The translations under genes were made by a program, and so were the position numbers. The notes under the pieces are model-generated. The model had not been told where the DNA came from. It did no database searches and worked only from the letters and a program-made list of their open reading frames with translations. A DNA stretch of 24,585 bases, taken from positions 1-24,585 of the forward strand of contig JAANSK020199985.1 in assembly GCA_011763485.2 (NCBI GenBank). The letters are read 5' to 3'. Positions 1 to 10,639 of this stretch are shown one piece after another; positions within the stretch are counted from its first letter, which is position 1; the number at the start of each line of letters is the position of its first letter. This stretch comes from Isoetes engelmannii (lineage: Eukaryota > Streptophyta > Lycopodiopsida > Isoetales > Isoetaceae).

Positions 1-335
1 AAGTCAGGCTTTTCATCTCGCTGCAGGATGGTTGCTTTGGTCTATCTGGAAAAGACGCAGATTGGTAATCTTCAAAGATTTGGATGTGGCAAATAATTAT
101 GTTCTCCAAGAAGCTCAAGACCATATTGCTAAGTCATTTCATTGTTCCTCACTTGCCCCTCGTAAGAGGTGATTGATCTTTGAGGAGTATTTGGATGTGT
201 TCTCTTATGCATAGGCAGGTTGCTTCACTCAACGGGTCTCTGCTTATCTACTGAGATTTTATTCTTGTCTTTGCATTTATACTTGTACTGGATTCTTTGA
301 TTCAATAAAGTCTGATGTCCTTCAACAAAAAAAAA
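1..335 (+). mobile_element. 3' end of a LINE (non-LTR retrotransposon)
   Basis: An open frame runs into the window and ends with TGA at 170-172. Its 56 residues include the Trp-rich stretch GWLLWSIWKRRRLVIF, which resembles the extreme C-terminus of plant LINE ORF2 proteins, where Trp and basic residues follow the zinc-knuckle region. The frame is followed by about 150 bases of 3' UTR-like sequence containing AATAAA (304-309) and an uninterrupted run of nine A at 327-335, as expected for a LINE 3' tail. The rest of the element lies left of the window, so the upstream target-site duplication cannot be checked. The family assignment rests on this short motif plus the tail. Confidence 0.6.
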
Positions 336-1835
336 TATGATGCAACCTTGCGTGTCCTTTTGAATATACAGTGTTCAATGCTTTGACCCATATGCCATGA
401 AACATAGATATACTAGGCACTCAGACTTTCTAATTATCACATCTGTTTTGGTGCCAACACCTGCAAAATAAAATGCAGTGCAATCTCCATGCCCTCGACG
501 TGACTCTAGGTGCATGTTCAGACAACAAAAAGAAGCAGAAAAACAGATAGTTTGAAAATGATTGCATGAACACGTGAGCACTAGGAAAGGTAGATGCGTG
601 AAGCATTTTTTCGATTCAACCGCAGAGGTTTTTAGCTTGCCTCTAGTGTTACAGATAGTGCTTCTAATTATTGTGGTATTTCTACCCTAGTAAGTAACAA
701 CTTGCTACATGGTTTACTTTTGAGGCAACATGTAAAAAAATATGCCAGTGATTAGATGTTGTATTTAATTAAAGAAATTGTGTGGCTGAGCTAATAAGGT
801 TGGTTAAGTCTAGAATACAAGAAAACAAATGATCTACAACTGTCCTTAAAGGTAACAGGCTTGTACTATCACTTATCTGATAGAGGAAGGACAACCTTTA
901 TATGTTGGATGACTTATTGCTATTGGATGTTCCTTCAAAAGATAGAGTTGCACTTGAATATAAGCATTTCCCTAGTTCTTTTTATAGCACATGAAGCACC
1001 AAGTATTAAGTTACATATTAAAATCTAAGCATTGCAGAACCAAAATTTGAAGGTAACAACTATCTGTTGAATCTTCAATTTAAAATTGCTTGAATAAATC
1101 CATATTTGCATTCATACTGGGGCAATTGCATAGGCATGAGAAAACATACTTGCAGCTAGTAGGATAGACCATCTGGAACTTCTGCATAATTTTAGCAAGT
1201 TTCAAAAAAATTCTCTGTACGTTTGTTTGCAACTCATTTATACCTTGTTTGTATGCAACTCATTTATACCTTATATGCTGATGAAGCAACGCCAAAGATG
1301 AAATCCTCGAGAAAATTCATGCTAGAAATCGAAAGGTTAGTAAGTGCCTGCTCTACAATGCCTGTCAAGCACATCCGGATAATGAACACTTTTCAATACA
1401 TGTGCATTTATTGAATAGCTCGCATTATTCTTGCCCATAGACATCTTCAACTAGTCTTGCTAAAAAGAAATTGTTTGTTTTTTCCTCCTAAGCTGTAAAC
1501 AAACTAGGATTGTTCCATTCTCCCTGCCTGCAAAAAATTCTCTGTCTACAAACCTAACGTGAAGAAATAAAAATTGAAACAAAAAAAGGAACTACTGAAA
1601 TTGGCTGCCCTTGAAAACCCCAAAGCATCACATACTTAGAAAATTTGTAGCCCTTGAGGAAATAGGCTGCCCTTGAAAAAACTCCAAACCACCGCAAGCT
1701 TGAAGAATAGGTCTGCAATAAGCGAAGGCTTGGATGAAATGGCTATTCCTGTAGAAACCAACATTGTATTAACAAATCCGAATCACTGTACCTACCTCAA
1801 AAACCCCACAGTTCTAATGCGGCAAATTGCCCGAA
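336..1835. other. Spacer with no recognisable gene
   Basis: AT-rich sequence with stops in all frames at short intervals. The only internal structure I see is a small tandem pair at 1228-1272 (a 19-base motif repeated with a 26-base offset) and an imperfect repeat at about 1622-1690 around the motif GGCTGCCCTTGAAAA. The sequence just before 1836 shows no LTR, primer-binding site or gag belonging to the copia element that follows. Confidence 0.5.
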
Positions 1836-2334
1836 GGTAGTGCAAATGGGAAATGGAGTATGGACGAGGTGAATTAGAGTTATTAATTGGGAAGACCGTA
1901 CTCAGTATTCCAAATACATTATACACACCTGAAATGCTTTTTAATTTGGTTTCGGTAGAAAACATTGTTGATAGCTATATTTTCATAAGTATGGTTGTAA
2001 ATTCATTAAAGATGGTGTGACAAAGTTTGAAGCACAGAGATATGGAAATTTATTTCAGTTAGACTTGCAAACAGTTAATAAAGTTTCCTTGATGGATGAT
2101 ATACGCATCTGGCATTTAAGACTGGGCCTTGTGAATTACAATAGTATCAAAATTGCAAAAAAGCATGAGCTATTAAATGATCTAGTGTTTGATGATGAAA
2201 ATCATGAGATTTATGAATCTTGCATGCTTGGTAAGCAAGCTAGATTGCCATTCAAAAATAAGGGAAAACGTGCTTGTGAATTGCTAGGATTGATACACTC
2301 TGATGTATGTGGCCCCATGCAAGTGGAGAGTTGA
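1836..2334 (+). pseudogene. Copia protease tail and GAG-pre-integrase domain
   Basis: The first part (to about 2020) encodes the region just after the copia aspartic protease, recognisable from the pattern IPNTLYTPEM..NLVSVENI, which matches the usual VLYVP.L..NLISV motif. A frameshift near 1990-2010 then leads into a frame running to a stop at 2334. That frame holds the GAG-pre-integrase domain: IWHLRLG, then the zinc-binding-like C..C segment ESCMLGKQARLPF, then IHSDVCGPM, the start of the integrase core. The His and Cys positions typical of the integrase N-terminal zinc finger are mostly present. The catalytic DTG of the protease is not in the window's copy. Confidence 0.85.
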
Positions 2335-3084
2335 GAGGCAAATATTATTTTGCCACTTTCTTCGACGATTTTATTAGTCGTCGCACTAAGTGCTACTTCC
2401 TTAAGTCGAAAATCAAGTTTTTAATGCCTTTAGACTTTTTGTTGCAGAGGTAGAACGTGAAACATCATTACAGGTAAAATGTTTAAGGTCGGATCTAGGG
2501 AGAGAGAGTATAGGTCGAAGGAATTCAATGATTTTTGTCAGTTGCGTGGTATTAGAAGGCAATTCACATGCAGGTATACACCACAACAGAATAGAGTGGC
2601 GGAGCAGAAGAATTGAACCATCATGGATGTAGTCAGATGTATGCTAAAACATGTGAGCTCACCGAACTATTTGTGGGGCGAAAGAGTTATAGCAGTATGT
2701 TATCTACAGAACAAGTTACTCACCATAGCAGTAAAGGGGGCAGTGCCAGAAGGGTTATGGACAGGAACAAAACAATCAGTAAGAAGATTGAAAGCCTATG
2801 GATGTCTTGCATACATGTTGACCCCTGAAGAGTTGCGAAAGAAGCTTGACAGCAGGAGCATTTGCACATTCCTTGTTGGATACGATGAGGAAACTAATGG
2901 ATATAGGTTGTATGATCCCATTACCCGAAAAGTATATGTGAGCAAAGATGTAGTATTCAATGAGATTGTATTGCCTAGAAATATAAAAGATCTTGAGAAG
3001 TATGAGAAAAGGGAATGGGTGCCTCTTGAGTATACAAAGATTGATGGAGATGGCAAGAAAAAGGAAGGACCTAGAACCGGATGA
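2335..3084 (+). pseudogene. Copia integrase, broken
   Basis: The rve integrase core can be followed across frames. The three acidic catalytic positions are visible: Asp in FFDDF (codon 2364-2366), Asp in LRSDLGREY (codon 2492-2494) and Glu in NRVAEQKN (codon 2602-2604). A frameshift lies near 2400 and an in-frame TGA at 2614-2616 falls directly after EQKN, where active elements have an Arg codon. From 2623 the frame stays open to 3084 and covers the integrase C-terminal part, including the copia-typical segments LKAYGCLAY, FLVGYDEETNGYRLYDP and VYVSKDVVFNE. The frame ends in the hydrophilic linker before RT, just ahead of the inserted A-tailed segment. Confidence 0.88.
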
Positions 3085-3149
3085 AGTGCATGAAGTCATA
3101 GAGACCAAAAGTGCGCTTCATATACCGGTAGACATTCATGAGAAGCTGA

Positions 3150-3800
3150 AAGACTAGAATCCATGAAGCGGTGGCAGTTTCTATGAGCAGAGTGGCAGAC
3201 TGCTCTTCTTACTCTGGTTTGTCTACTTTCTTTTACTTTTTTGCACCATGGTAAGAGGTAATTGTACAGTGGCAGCTTGGTGGTATAGACGTTCTTCTAT
3301 GCTACTTCAAAAGTAGTATACAGGTAGAGCTGATGGGGACTTGTTTAACAAGATGGTTGTGCTCATTTATCAAGGATATATGGGCTCCTTGATGGGATGA
3401 CGAAAGTGGAAGACTCCCACACAGGGTGACCCTTTCAGTGGAGATTGCCGAGCTAGGGGATTATATAGGAGTTTCTATATCTTGCACCAGGCTTTAGGGG
3501 AGGAGTCTGGCAGTCGGGCTTGTTCTAAGTCTATCCAGCTTTAGGCTATCTGTGACCCCGACAATGCAGCACTCCACTATGCACTGCAGACACAACATTT
3601 TGAGAATCAGGTTAACCAGTGATATCTGTCTTATACTTCTTTTGTATTGTTGCTACTCAATTGAATAAGTTTCTCTTCATAGAGGATGAAGATGTTGAGG
3701 TTACTCCTGTAGTAATCCTCTGTGAAGTTTGAAGCATTGTACTTTGAACTTATTATCATATAAAATACAAAAACTTCCTTTTCTTCAAAAAAAAGAAAAG
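3150..3800 (+). mobile_element. Foreign A-tailed insertion inside the copia pol
   Basis: Between the integrase C-terminal linker (ending about 3150) and the resumed linker/RT frame (from about 3806) lie about 650 bases with no coding relation to copia pol. The segment ends in TTCTTC followed by an A-rich tract at 3788-3805, like the 3' end of a non-LTR retrotransposon copy or a reverse-transcribed RNA. The tail context (TTC then A-run) recalls the LINE end at 320-335. I see no clear target-site duplication, only a weak similarity between the AGAAG-containing sequences at the two edges, and no Pol III boxes. It could be a 5'-truncated LINE tail or another retroposed RNA. Confidence 0.5.
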
Positions 3801-3805
3801 AAGAA

Positions 3806-4695
3806 GATGCATGAGGCTTTGGAAGCCGAGAGTGCACCGGAAAATGAGCAAGAAGGAGAACAAGGGATAGCAATAGACACTGGTCATGCAAGTCATGAAA
3901 TGGCAGAGAGTAGTGGAGCCACAATAGCTCAAGGATGGAGCAGACGCAAAGAAGTAGAGCGACTAATCCTTTTGACACTGAGTTCTATGGTAGAACCAAA
4001 AAAGTACCAGAGCCGAAGGTGATATCTTACGTTGTTGAACCAGGGACAGTTGAGCAAGCATTGGCGAGTCTAGATGCCGCAAATTGGAAGGAGGCCATGG
4101 AAAGTGAATTAGATTCCTTCAAGCGGACTGGGATATATGAGCTAGTGCCTCGGCCGGGCAACAAAAATGTGGTGGGAAGCCAGTGGCTATTTAAACTCAA
4201 GAAGAATGCCAATGGGTGCATAGAAAGATACAAAGCCCATTTGCTAGCGAAAGGGTATACACAGGAAGCTGGAGTGGATTACAAAGTTATATTTTCTCCA
4301 ATTGTAAAATTGATTAGTATAAGAGCTTTGATAGCGCTTGCAGTGCAAAAAAACATGGAAATAGAACACATGGATGTGAAGACAGCAATTCCTGAATGGG
4401 GATTCAGAAGAGGAAATATTCATGGAGCAGCCCCAAGGATATGAGCAAGGGACTAACATGGTGTGCAGGTTAAAAAAAGCGATATATGGGTTGAGGCAAG
4501 TGTCTAGGCAATGTTATCTCTGCATTGACAGATTTTTGACATCAATTGGATTATAAAACTGAAAACAGAAGGAAATCTTTACATGTGGAAGGAGAAAAAT
4601 GCCTGATAATAACACTGTATGTCGATGATTGCGTCATTGTTAGCAATGATAAATCTCTGCTAAGAAAATGCAAGATGCAGTTGAATAGCCGCTTC
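3806..4695 (+). pseudogene. Copia reverse transcriptase, broken
   Basis: The RT domain (RVT_2 type) begins with EQALASLDAANWKEAMESEL at about 4048 and continues through VGSQWLFKLKKNANG, YKAHLLAKGYTQ and DVKTAIPEW. This frame breaks near 4400 and stops at 4444. The following block KKAIYGLRQ (about 4471) and the catalytic YVDD box (4618-4629) are present but in other frames, so the polymerase active-site Asp pair is preserved while the reading frame is not. A TAA at 4696-4698 separates this part from the next open segment. Immediately upstream (3806-3990) is an acidic linker typical of the integrase-RT junction. Confidence 0.9.
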
Positions 4696-4698
4696 TAA

Positions 4699-5593
4699 AT
4701 GACTGATTTGGGAGAACTAAAAAAACTGTTAGGGATGGAAGTCAGAAGAAATAGATTAAAGGGCAAGCTTTATTTGACTCAAGAGCAGTATATTAAGAAA
4801 ATGTTGGCGAAATTCAGGATGCTTGAATGCAATGCTGCTAAGAGGCCGATAGCACCAGGCCAGAAGATTAACAGTAACATGTTCCCTAAATTTGCGTCCG
4901 AAAGGAAGGAGATGCAAACAAAGTCATATTGTGAATTAGTTGGCAGCCTATTGTATGCAACAAACTGCACTAGACCAGACATTGCTTATGTAGTTAATTT
5001 GCTTAGCAGATACAATAATAGTCCAGGCATCCAGCACTGGATGGCAACTAAACGAGTACTGAGGTACTTAAAAGGGACAATTGATCATGACATTCATTTT
5101 AAACGAGGTCAAGGAGATGAATTGATTGGATTTGCTGATGCAGACTTGGGGAGGAGATGTAGACGATAGAAAATCTACATCTGGGTATGTCTGTAAGATT
5201 GGGAACACAGCAATATCCTGGGCGAGCAAAAAACAGGAATGCATAGCAAAATCTAGTGCAGAGGCAGAATACGTGACAATGTCCTTGGTAGCATCGAAGA
5301 TCATATGGCTGCGAAGAATGCCCAGAGAATTAGGTTACGCATGCAAGGATGCTACCGCACTGTATTGCGATAATAAAAGTGGAGTTGCAATGAGCAAGAA
5401 TCCCACTTGCCATTCAATAACGAAACATATAGAGATCCATCATCATTTCCTAAGGGATGAAGTTGAGAAAAGCAAAAGTGAAGTGAGATATGTTGCTACA
5501 AATTTGCAGCAAGCAGACATGTTGGCAAAAGTTTTAACAGAGCCTAAATTGCATCAAGCTAAAAAACAAGTGGGAATCCTGGCCTATACAGGT
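4699..5593 (+). pseudogene. Copia RT connection and RNase H region
   Basis: The frame 4699-5169 encodes the copia post-RT region: DLGELKKLLGMEV, YIKKMLAKF, SYCELVGSLLYATNCTRPDIAY and KRVLRYLKGT. It runs into the RNase H domain (GFADADLG) before a frameshift near 5150-5160. The second frame, ending at 5596, carries DRKSTSGYV, ISWASKKQ, IAKSSAEAEY (with the RNase H Glu), ALYCDNKSG (Asp) and KHIEIHHHFLRDEV, then the C-terminal NLQQADMLAK. All main RNase H motifs are thus present, with one frameshift between them. This is the best-preserved part of the element. Confidence 0.93.
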
Positions 5594-5604
5594 TGAGGGG
5601 GAGA
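5593..5604 (+). other. Polypurine tract of the copia element
   Basis: TTGAGGGGGAGA directly follows the end of the RNase H coding region. A G-rich purine run of this form is the usual plus-strand primer next to the 3' LTR of plant copia elements. Confidence 0.8.
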
Positions 5605-5968
5605 TTGAAGAGTGCAGCATGTATAAGGGATTAAAGAGCACAACATGTATAAGGTCTCCACGTGGAGCAGAATGAGAAGACAGTTGGAGGCATGGATACC
5701 TTAGATGGAACCGAAAGAAGGAGATTAAAAAAAAAAGGCAAACAGTGGATTTGAAGTAGCGTGGGAGTCCTGGAGAGCATGTCGACCTGATTGGAATCGG
5801 ATTCGGAGAGCGGAGGTCGATCTGGATGGGGAGGCCTCCGATTGATGCCGAGGAGTCGATATATGCAAAGCAGCAGTGCCGTGGTCTGTCACAGCAGATT
5901 TCATAGTCGGATGCTTGGGCTATCGGAGTCAGTTAGTCTGTAATTTTGGCCATACTTTATTATCAACA
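5605..5968 (+). repeat. Probable 3' LTR of the copia element
   Basis: The 364-base segment starts with TGAAGA right after the polypurine tract and ends with TCAACA, giving the TG...CA ends of an LTR with a short imperfect terminal inverted repeat. It contains a small internal repeat (AGAGTGCAGCATGTATAAGG and a close copy at 5610-5655) and a TATA-like run (GATATATG) near 5857. There is no 5' LTR in the window to compare with, so the right border is inferred from the CA end alone. Confidence 0.55.
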
Positions 5969-6773
5969 ACTCTTACGAGTGGGAGCAACCCATGGTTCCA
6001 TGTTTAACAAGCCGGGTTCTGATACCTCCTCTAACATGGCAAACAAAACTACCACGTGGCGCGGCGTGAGTGGACGCGAGGCCAGAATGCCACAGTGGTT
6101 TTTAACAATGCGTTTTACAATATGGAGCCAAAAATACCCTCCGAACCAATTGGGAAAATATATTACTGTGACCAGATTTTGTTGTAAGCTGCATCTTCCG
6201 CCATAGTGCATACACGAAAATGCACGAGAAGAGATCACATAGCAAAGGAGGAAGACCTAAACCCACAAAATGGCAGGTTTACAAACGCTTGAAGGGGATT
6301 TATAAGCATGTTCCTGCAATGATGGAATGGGACCTGCTTCCTTCGGAGGTTGGCATGCGCATCTTAGCATTTCTACAGGTTAGGGATCTTGTTAGGATTT
6401 GTCTAGTATGCAAGAATTGGAGGGATACAATTTTGTATTCTCAGTACTTTAAGAAGCTTCATTCCAGGCTTTGCCAGGCCGAAAATTATATATTTTACCA
6501 TGTTGTATCCTAGCATTGGACATTTTGATACTAGTAGTAGCAAAACAGCAATCTTGGCTTTTTATAATCCAGGTCTTGTTTTTGCCACTAATGGGGGACT
6601 GGTGTGCACATCTAACTTTCCGCGTAAATGTGAGGTTGGAAATCCATTCATCAATTCATGGAAGGCTATACCTAATCATTCCGATGGTTTTATTCCAACA
6701 GACATGATTGTAGATAAGTTATCAGGTGATTATATGATTTTGTCTGTAAGACCAAAATCAGATGCAGATCTAT

Positions 6774-6827
6774 TTCATGCAGAGGTGTTCCATTCAAATG
6801 TAATTCATGTAGAGGTGTTCCATTCAA
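6774..6827 (+). repeat. 30-bp tandem duplication in the F-box pseudogene
   Basis: The 24-base motif TTCATG(C/T)AGAGGTGTTCC... occurs at 6774-6797 and 6804-6827 with a 30-base offset. It adds ten codons without changing frame (EVFHS appears twice). Confidence 0.85.
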
Positions 6828-7303
6828 GGGAGAATTTGTGGAGGAAAGGAGGGACATTGGACTGGGATGGCATCCCACACAATGAACTTACTGGTACCTC
6901 TAAAGTATTTTTCAGCCAAGCAATATGCGAGTGGCAACTTATGATTACGAGCAGAATCACTTTAATTGGATGGTATTTGATTCTCCATTAGTTGAAGACA
7001 GAGACTATTCATTATACATGTTAAAAAACAGGAATAGAGTGGTATTAGTTGCCCTCGCTCTAATGCAGCTAGAAATTCAACTTTGGAGTGGAAGTGCATC
7101 GAATGGTGCTCTGAAATGGACATTGATGACTGCATGTGATATGGCAGGAATGATTGAGTTCGTTGAGAGACAAACAAATAAAGCAGATTGGATTCTTAAC
7201 TATTTCCTGGAACCCAATGGTTCTTCAGGGAAAAGATGACAGCATTGTTATTGCTATTACAAAAGCAGAAGAAGACTTTGAAGATGAGAGTGATACGAGG
7301 GAG

Positions 7304-7369
7304 TCCAGTCTGTTGCTTGAATATGACCTGACAAGATCCAGTCTGTTGCTTGAATATGACCTGGCAAGA
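7304..7369 (+). repeat. 33-bp tandem duplication in the F-box pseudogene
   Basis: Two adjacent 33-base copies (7304-7336 and 7337-7369) differ at one base. The encoded SSLLLEYDL is repeated in frame, adding eleven codons. Confidence 0.92.
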
Positions 7370-7444
7370 TGTTTCTGGAAACCATTTGAAATGCTATATG
7401 GCCCTGGCTTCCTCCCTGTCCATTTACATAAAGAAGAGACAGTG

Positions 7445-7572
7445 ATGTTTCTTTCTCCCACTTTGTTTTCACCTTAAATCTATGCATCATCTTGAAGGGT
7501 TCTCTATCATGTTTCTTTCTCACATTTTATTTTCACCTCAAATCTATATATCGTCTTGAAGGGTTCTCTATC
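7445..7572 (+). repeat. 64-bp tandem duplication spanning the F-box 3' end
   Basis: Two adjacent 64-base copies (7445-7508 and 7509-7572) beginning ATGTTTCTTTCTC and ending GGTTCTCTATC. They differ at a handful of positions, so this pair is older than the 33-bp one. Confidence 0.92.
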
Positions 7573-9179
7573 AAGGAGTTGAAATTCTTGGGCAGTTATA
7601 TTTTGTATGAATTTACAAGTTCATTCAGCAAAGACAGAGCAAACCGTCGTGTAAAGTTGCTGCTACTATGTCTCATTCCATCAGAAGTTACAGCTCGCCA
7701 TTCAGTCTTAATATTGTGGAGCAAAACTGTGCTGTTTGACTGAACTGTATATTTGCCTTCTTATGCCATATAACTGATGTTAGGATTTGGTCTACTGATT
7801 CCAAATAAATGGTGTCTGCAGCAAATATGCTTAACTGAAATGGCAACAACAGGACAGTAACTTCAAATTGACCAAGACGGATATCTCAGAATATTGGGCA
7901 GTTGCATATAATTACAACCTTCTTGATAAAAATTACATGTGCATCAAGATATTAAAGCTGGTAACTTTTAAGTGGTCAAAATTTTAACTTTCTGTAACAG
8001 TTTTTATACAGAACTTAATCAGAAGTTCGGTATTTAGGATATGAGATAATATAGAAGATTCAGTAGCTGGCTAGAACCTCCCCAAATTGTTGTCTTCAGC
8101 TCTGTGGCATGTGAGGTAGTGTCAATCTATACTTGCGTGTCACATCACAGGCAAAAGTTCATTAGAGTTAATGCTTAGGTATTTGACCTCGAACAAACCT
8201 GCGTGCTTTACCCTAATGTATGCACTTGGATTTAACTTTTTCGCAGTGACATCGTTCTAGCCGAACATTTGTATACAAGGAACAAAAAGGACATGAAGTC
8301 ATAATACTTTACACTCTCAAAACATGGATAGTAAACTTGGGAATCAGAACATTTGTATACAAGGAACAAAAGGACATGAAGTCATAATACTTTACACTCT
8401 CAAAACATGGATAGTAAACTTGGGAATCAAAACAAACCATCGGTCAGGTTTTCTGCTAAATGAATTTCCGAATTGCTTATTTGTCTAATACAAGGCGGTT
8501 GCGCACTATGGGTTGCCCAAGCTAATTTATTTTGAGATACTAGAACTTGTTTAGATTCGTTCCCTGTTTGTTGGCCCAAATATTTATTTATTCATCATGC
8601 AACTGTTTAAGGAATTAGAACATACTTGGATGTATTCCTATTCAATACATTTAGCCAAGGAGGCATAATTGGATGGTTATTATTATTGCTATTAAGGTCC
8701 AACAGTATACGGCTTTTGTAAACCACAAGGTCATTGAAATTCCTCGATTTTTTCATGTTTGTTTACCTTAGGTAGATTTCCGGTTTACAGCTTCTTGGCG
8801 GCGCCGCCCTCACATTCTAACAGGATAACTTATAGAATTACATTTTAAACAAAATTACATAACTATATCACTAACATAAACATTTAAACATTGAAATCAC
8901 TCATTGTGCAAAAGCTATTGTAGTGCAAAAGCATTGCATTTTCAACAATTCAGAGATCACTGAGTAAAAACACTTGTAGATGCAAACATACAGAAATTAA
9001 ATGGTCTTAAAGTAGCAGACCATTCGAATTCCTCCAACACTGAAACAATAGATCATAAGTTGCTTATCCCCTTGTCCAAATAAGGAGCCACAGCATTGGA
9101 ATCGGGGACCTGAACAAACAAGTGATTGAATATAGTGCAAAGAAAAGAATGGCCACCCGAAACTACCAATAAACCATTA
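7573..9179. other. Spacer with no recognisable gene
   Basis: No supported coding region on either strand. It holds the 84-bp duplication at 8263-8429 and a 12-base GC palindrome (GGCGGCGCCGCC) near 8798-8810 in otherwise AT-rich sequence. Confidence 0.5.
8263..8429. repeat. 84/83-bp tandem duplication
   Basis: Copies at 8263-8346 (84 bases) and 8347-8429 (83 bases) begin GAACATTTGTATACAAGG and end CTTGGGAATCA. They appear to differ only by one A in an A-run, so the event is recent. Confidence 0.95.
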
Positions 9180-10639
9180 TCAGAGAATAAAATCAGAACT
9201 AAACAAGTAAAAACCGTCAAGAAAGGACTTATCGACATTCCTAACTTCGATGTTTAAAGGGAAATACTTCTCAAGATTGCGACTTGACTTCAGAAAGTTA
9301 TCGAACATCTCGTAATCAACTAAACCCTTACACTCAGGAACATTCTTTTCCTCAACTTCAGAAACCCTAAGCATATTCTTTTCTTCAACTGCAGCAACAC
9401 GTTCACTAAGCACAGGACGTGAACCTGCAAATCATACTATAAATTGCAGAAATCAAATAAAAAGAACTAGCAATAAGGCAGGCTCGAGGCATAGGATAGG
9501 CTGGGATTGGAAAAGTTTGAAGAAAAGAAGAAATATGAGACGGTCTGGTAGATTTTGTACCACTTGGAGAAAGAAAAGTTACATTCACAAAGCTATAGTG
9601 GTCCTCTATGATGAAATGTTAGCTATGTGGACGTTCGACAAGTGCCATTTGAACATGAAATGGAGTCCCATAGCTATTATAAAAAGGGAATTGGATGAAC
9701 CGCGGGTGCTAATGACATTGAAGCTATATGGAGTTTCACTAGTTGCTAGATGGATTTTCTATGCTCTCCGAGTGAGTACTAGACCTGAAGCAAGTCATCT
9801 GACATATCCATGCACATTGTAATTGCTGTAACGGACTCATGGAAAATGCTCGAGTAGATCTTGGTGTGGTGTTTCCTGATACCACCATAAGAGGGTGGGA
9901 TGGATTTCTCAAATAATGATCTTCCATTATATCAGAACCACTGATTGTGACGGTGAAACTTACATCCAACACATTACTCCTCTCGCTCCCTTCTTTCTCC
10001 TTCTTCTGCACATTCTTCCTCATCTCTCTCTGTTCCTTCTCCATCGCTTTCGTTTCCTCCTCTTTCTTCAACTTCTCACGTGCTTCCTTCCTTTCTCTTT
10101 GTCTGTTCTCTTTCTTTGCCTGCCTAGCATTTCTTTTCTCGTCTTTCTCAAGCTGTCTCCTTCTCTTAACCTCATCTCTATCATTTTGCTCATGAATTAC
10201 GACTCCAACATCTTTCTTTGGTCTGCCTCGCTTCCTTGCTGGCATACTAGCATTACACGCTTTAGCAAGCACATTAAGATTATGTTGAGCTCTCTCCGGA
10301 GATAAATGCAGACTCTCAGAAGGAACTTCCACAAAAAGTACTGCGGTGGAAAAGGGGATAACAAACTAGGGGAGGACAATCAGGCATGCAAAGAGCAGGC
10401 AATGAATCCATGCCTTCAACACCAGGCAAGGAATTTATGTTGCCCCTGGCAGCAGCAGCATTACTACTTTCCGGAGGTCTGCCCTCCTCATCAAGAGAAC
10501 CCGGGATGCCCAGCCCTGACCTACTAACTCTAGCAAAAGACCTACAAATACCTGTGCTTGCTTCAACAAAGGCGCCACTGCTAGCCATTGAGCTCCAAAC
10601 AACACCGATAGATATTGCTCCATGCTTCCTCCACATCAA
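9180..10639 (-). CDS. Possible multi-exon gene, AT-hook-like, function unknown
   Basis: I do not recognise a family. Reading right to left, an open frame (10639-10316; probable Met at 10588) encodes a Ser/Gly-rich segment. A pyrimidine-rich stretch ending CCGCAG near 10342 could be an acceptor leading into the frame 10332-9739. That frame carries RKRGRPKK, an AT-hook-like minor-groove DNA-binding motif (GRP codons about 10227-10219), followed by about 70 very Lys/Arg/Glu-rich residues that look like a charged helix or coiled coil. A third piece (9424-9180) begins after a good acceptor, TTTGCAG, and holds a short imperfect repeat (VAAVEEKN / VSEVEEKN). Exon borders beyond those acceptors are not resolved. 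The low-complexity composition is a caution: some of the frame could be chance. A nuclear or chromatin role, or a transposon accessory protein, are guesses. Confidence 0.4.

Larger units (their letters stand above)
1836..5968 (+). mobile_element. Decayed Ty1/copia retrotransposon, 5'-truncated
   Basis: The domain order protease, GAG-pre-integrase, integrase, reverse transcriptase, RNase H is diagnostic of Ty1/copia (Ty3/gypsy elements carry integrase last). The 5' LTR, primer-binding site and gag are missing, and the element begins within the protease C-terminal part. Pol is broken by several frameshifts and stops (for example about 2010, 2334, 2400, 2614, 4440, 4696 and 5155), so it is non-autonomous and old. 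An unrelated A-tailed segment splits it at about 3150-3800. The element ends in a polypurine tract and a probable 3' LTR. Details are in the sub-entries. Confidence 0.93.
6220..7480 (+). pseudogene. F-box/kelch-like protein pseudogene
   Basis: The first frame (6220-6513) has a basic N-terminus and then a clear F-box: WDLLPSEVGMRILAFL..RDLVRICLVCKNWRD at residues about 38-70, the SKP1-binding motif of SCF ubiquitin-ligase adaptors. Downstream frames (6500-6991, 6925-7239 and 7154-7477) keep a continuous protein-like sequence typical of the C-terminal half of plant F-box/kelch proteins (GGLVCTSN, WNP-like NPFINSWKAIPNHSDG, LWRKGGTLDWDG). They are joined only by single-base shifts near 6495, 6922 and 7225. 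Two in-frame tandem duplications (30 bp at 6774-6827 and 33 bp at 7304-7369) sit inside the coding part and a third, of 64 bp, spans its 3' end. No introns are evident. The sharp, single-base nature of the breaks means assembly error is an alternative to decay. The copia LTR ends about 250 bases upstream. Confidence 0.8.

Noticed and set aside
8798-8810. GC-rich palindrome as a regulatory site or gene end.
   Set aside because: A single 12-base palindrome with no coding frame or partner motif nearby.
9895-10305. Plus-strand frame rich in Leu, Phe and Ser that looks like membrane segments.
   Set aside because: It is the antisense of the Lys/Glu-rich minus-strand frame. That composition automatically gives hydrophobic-looking antisense translations.
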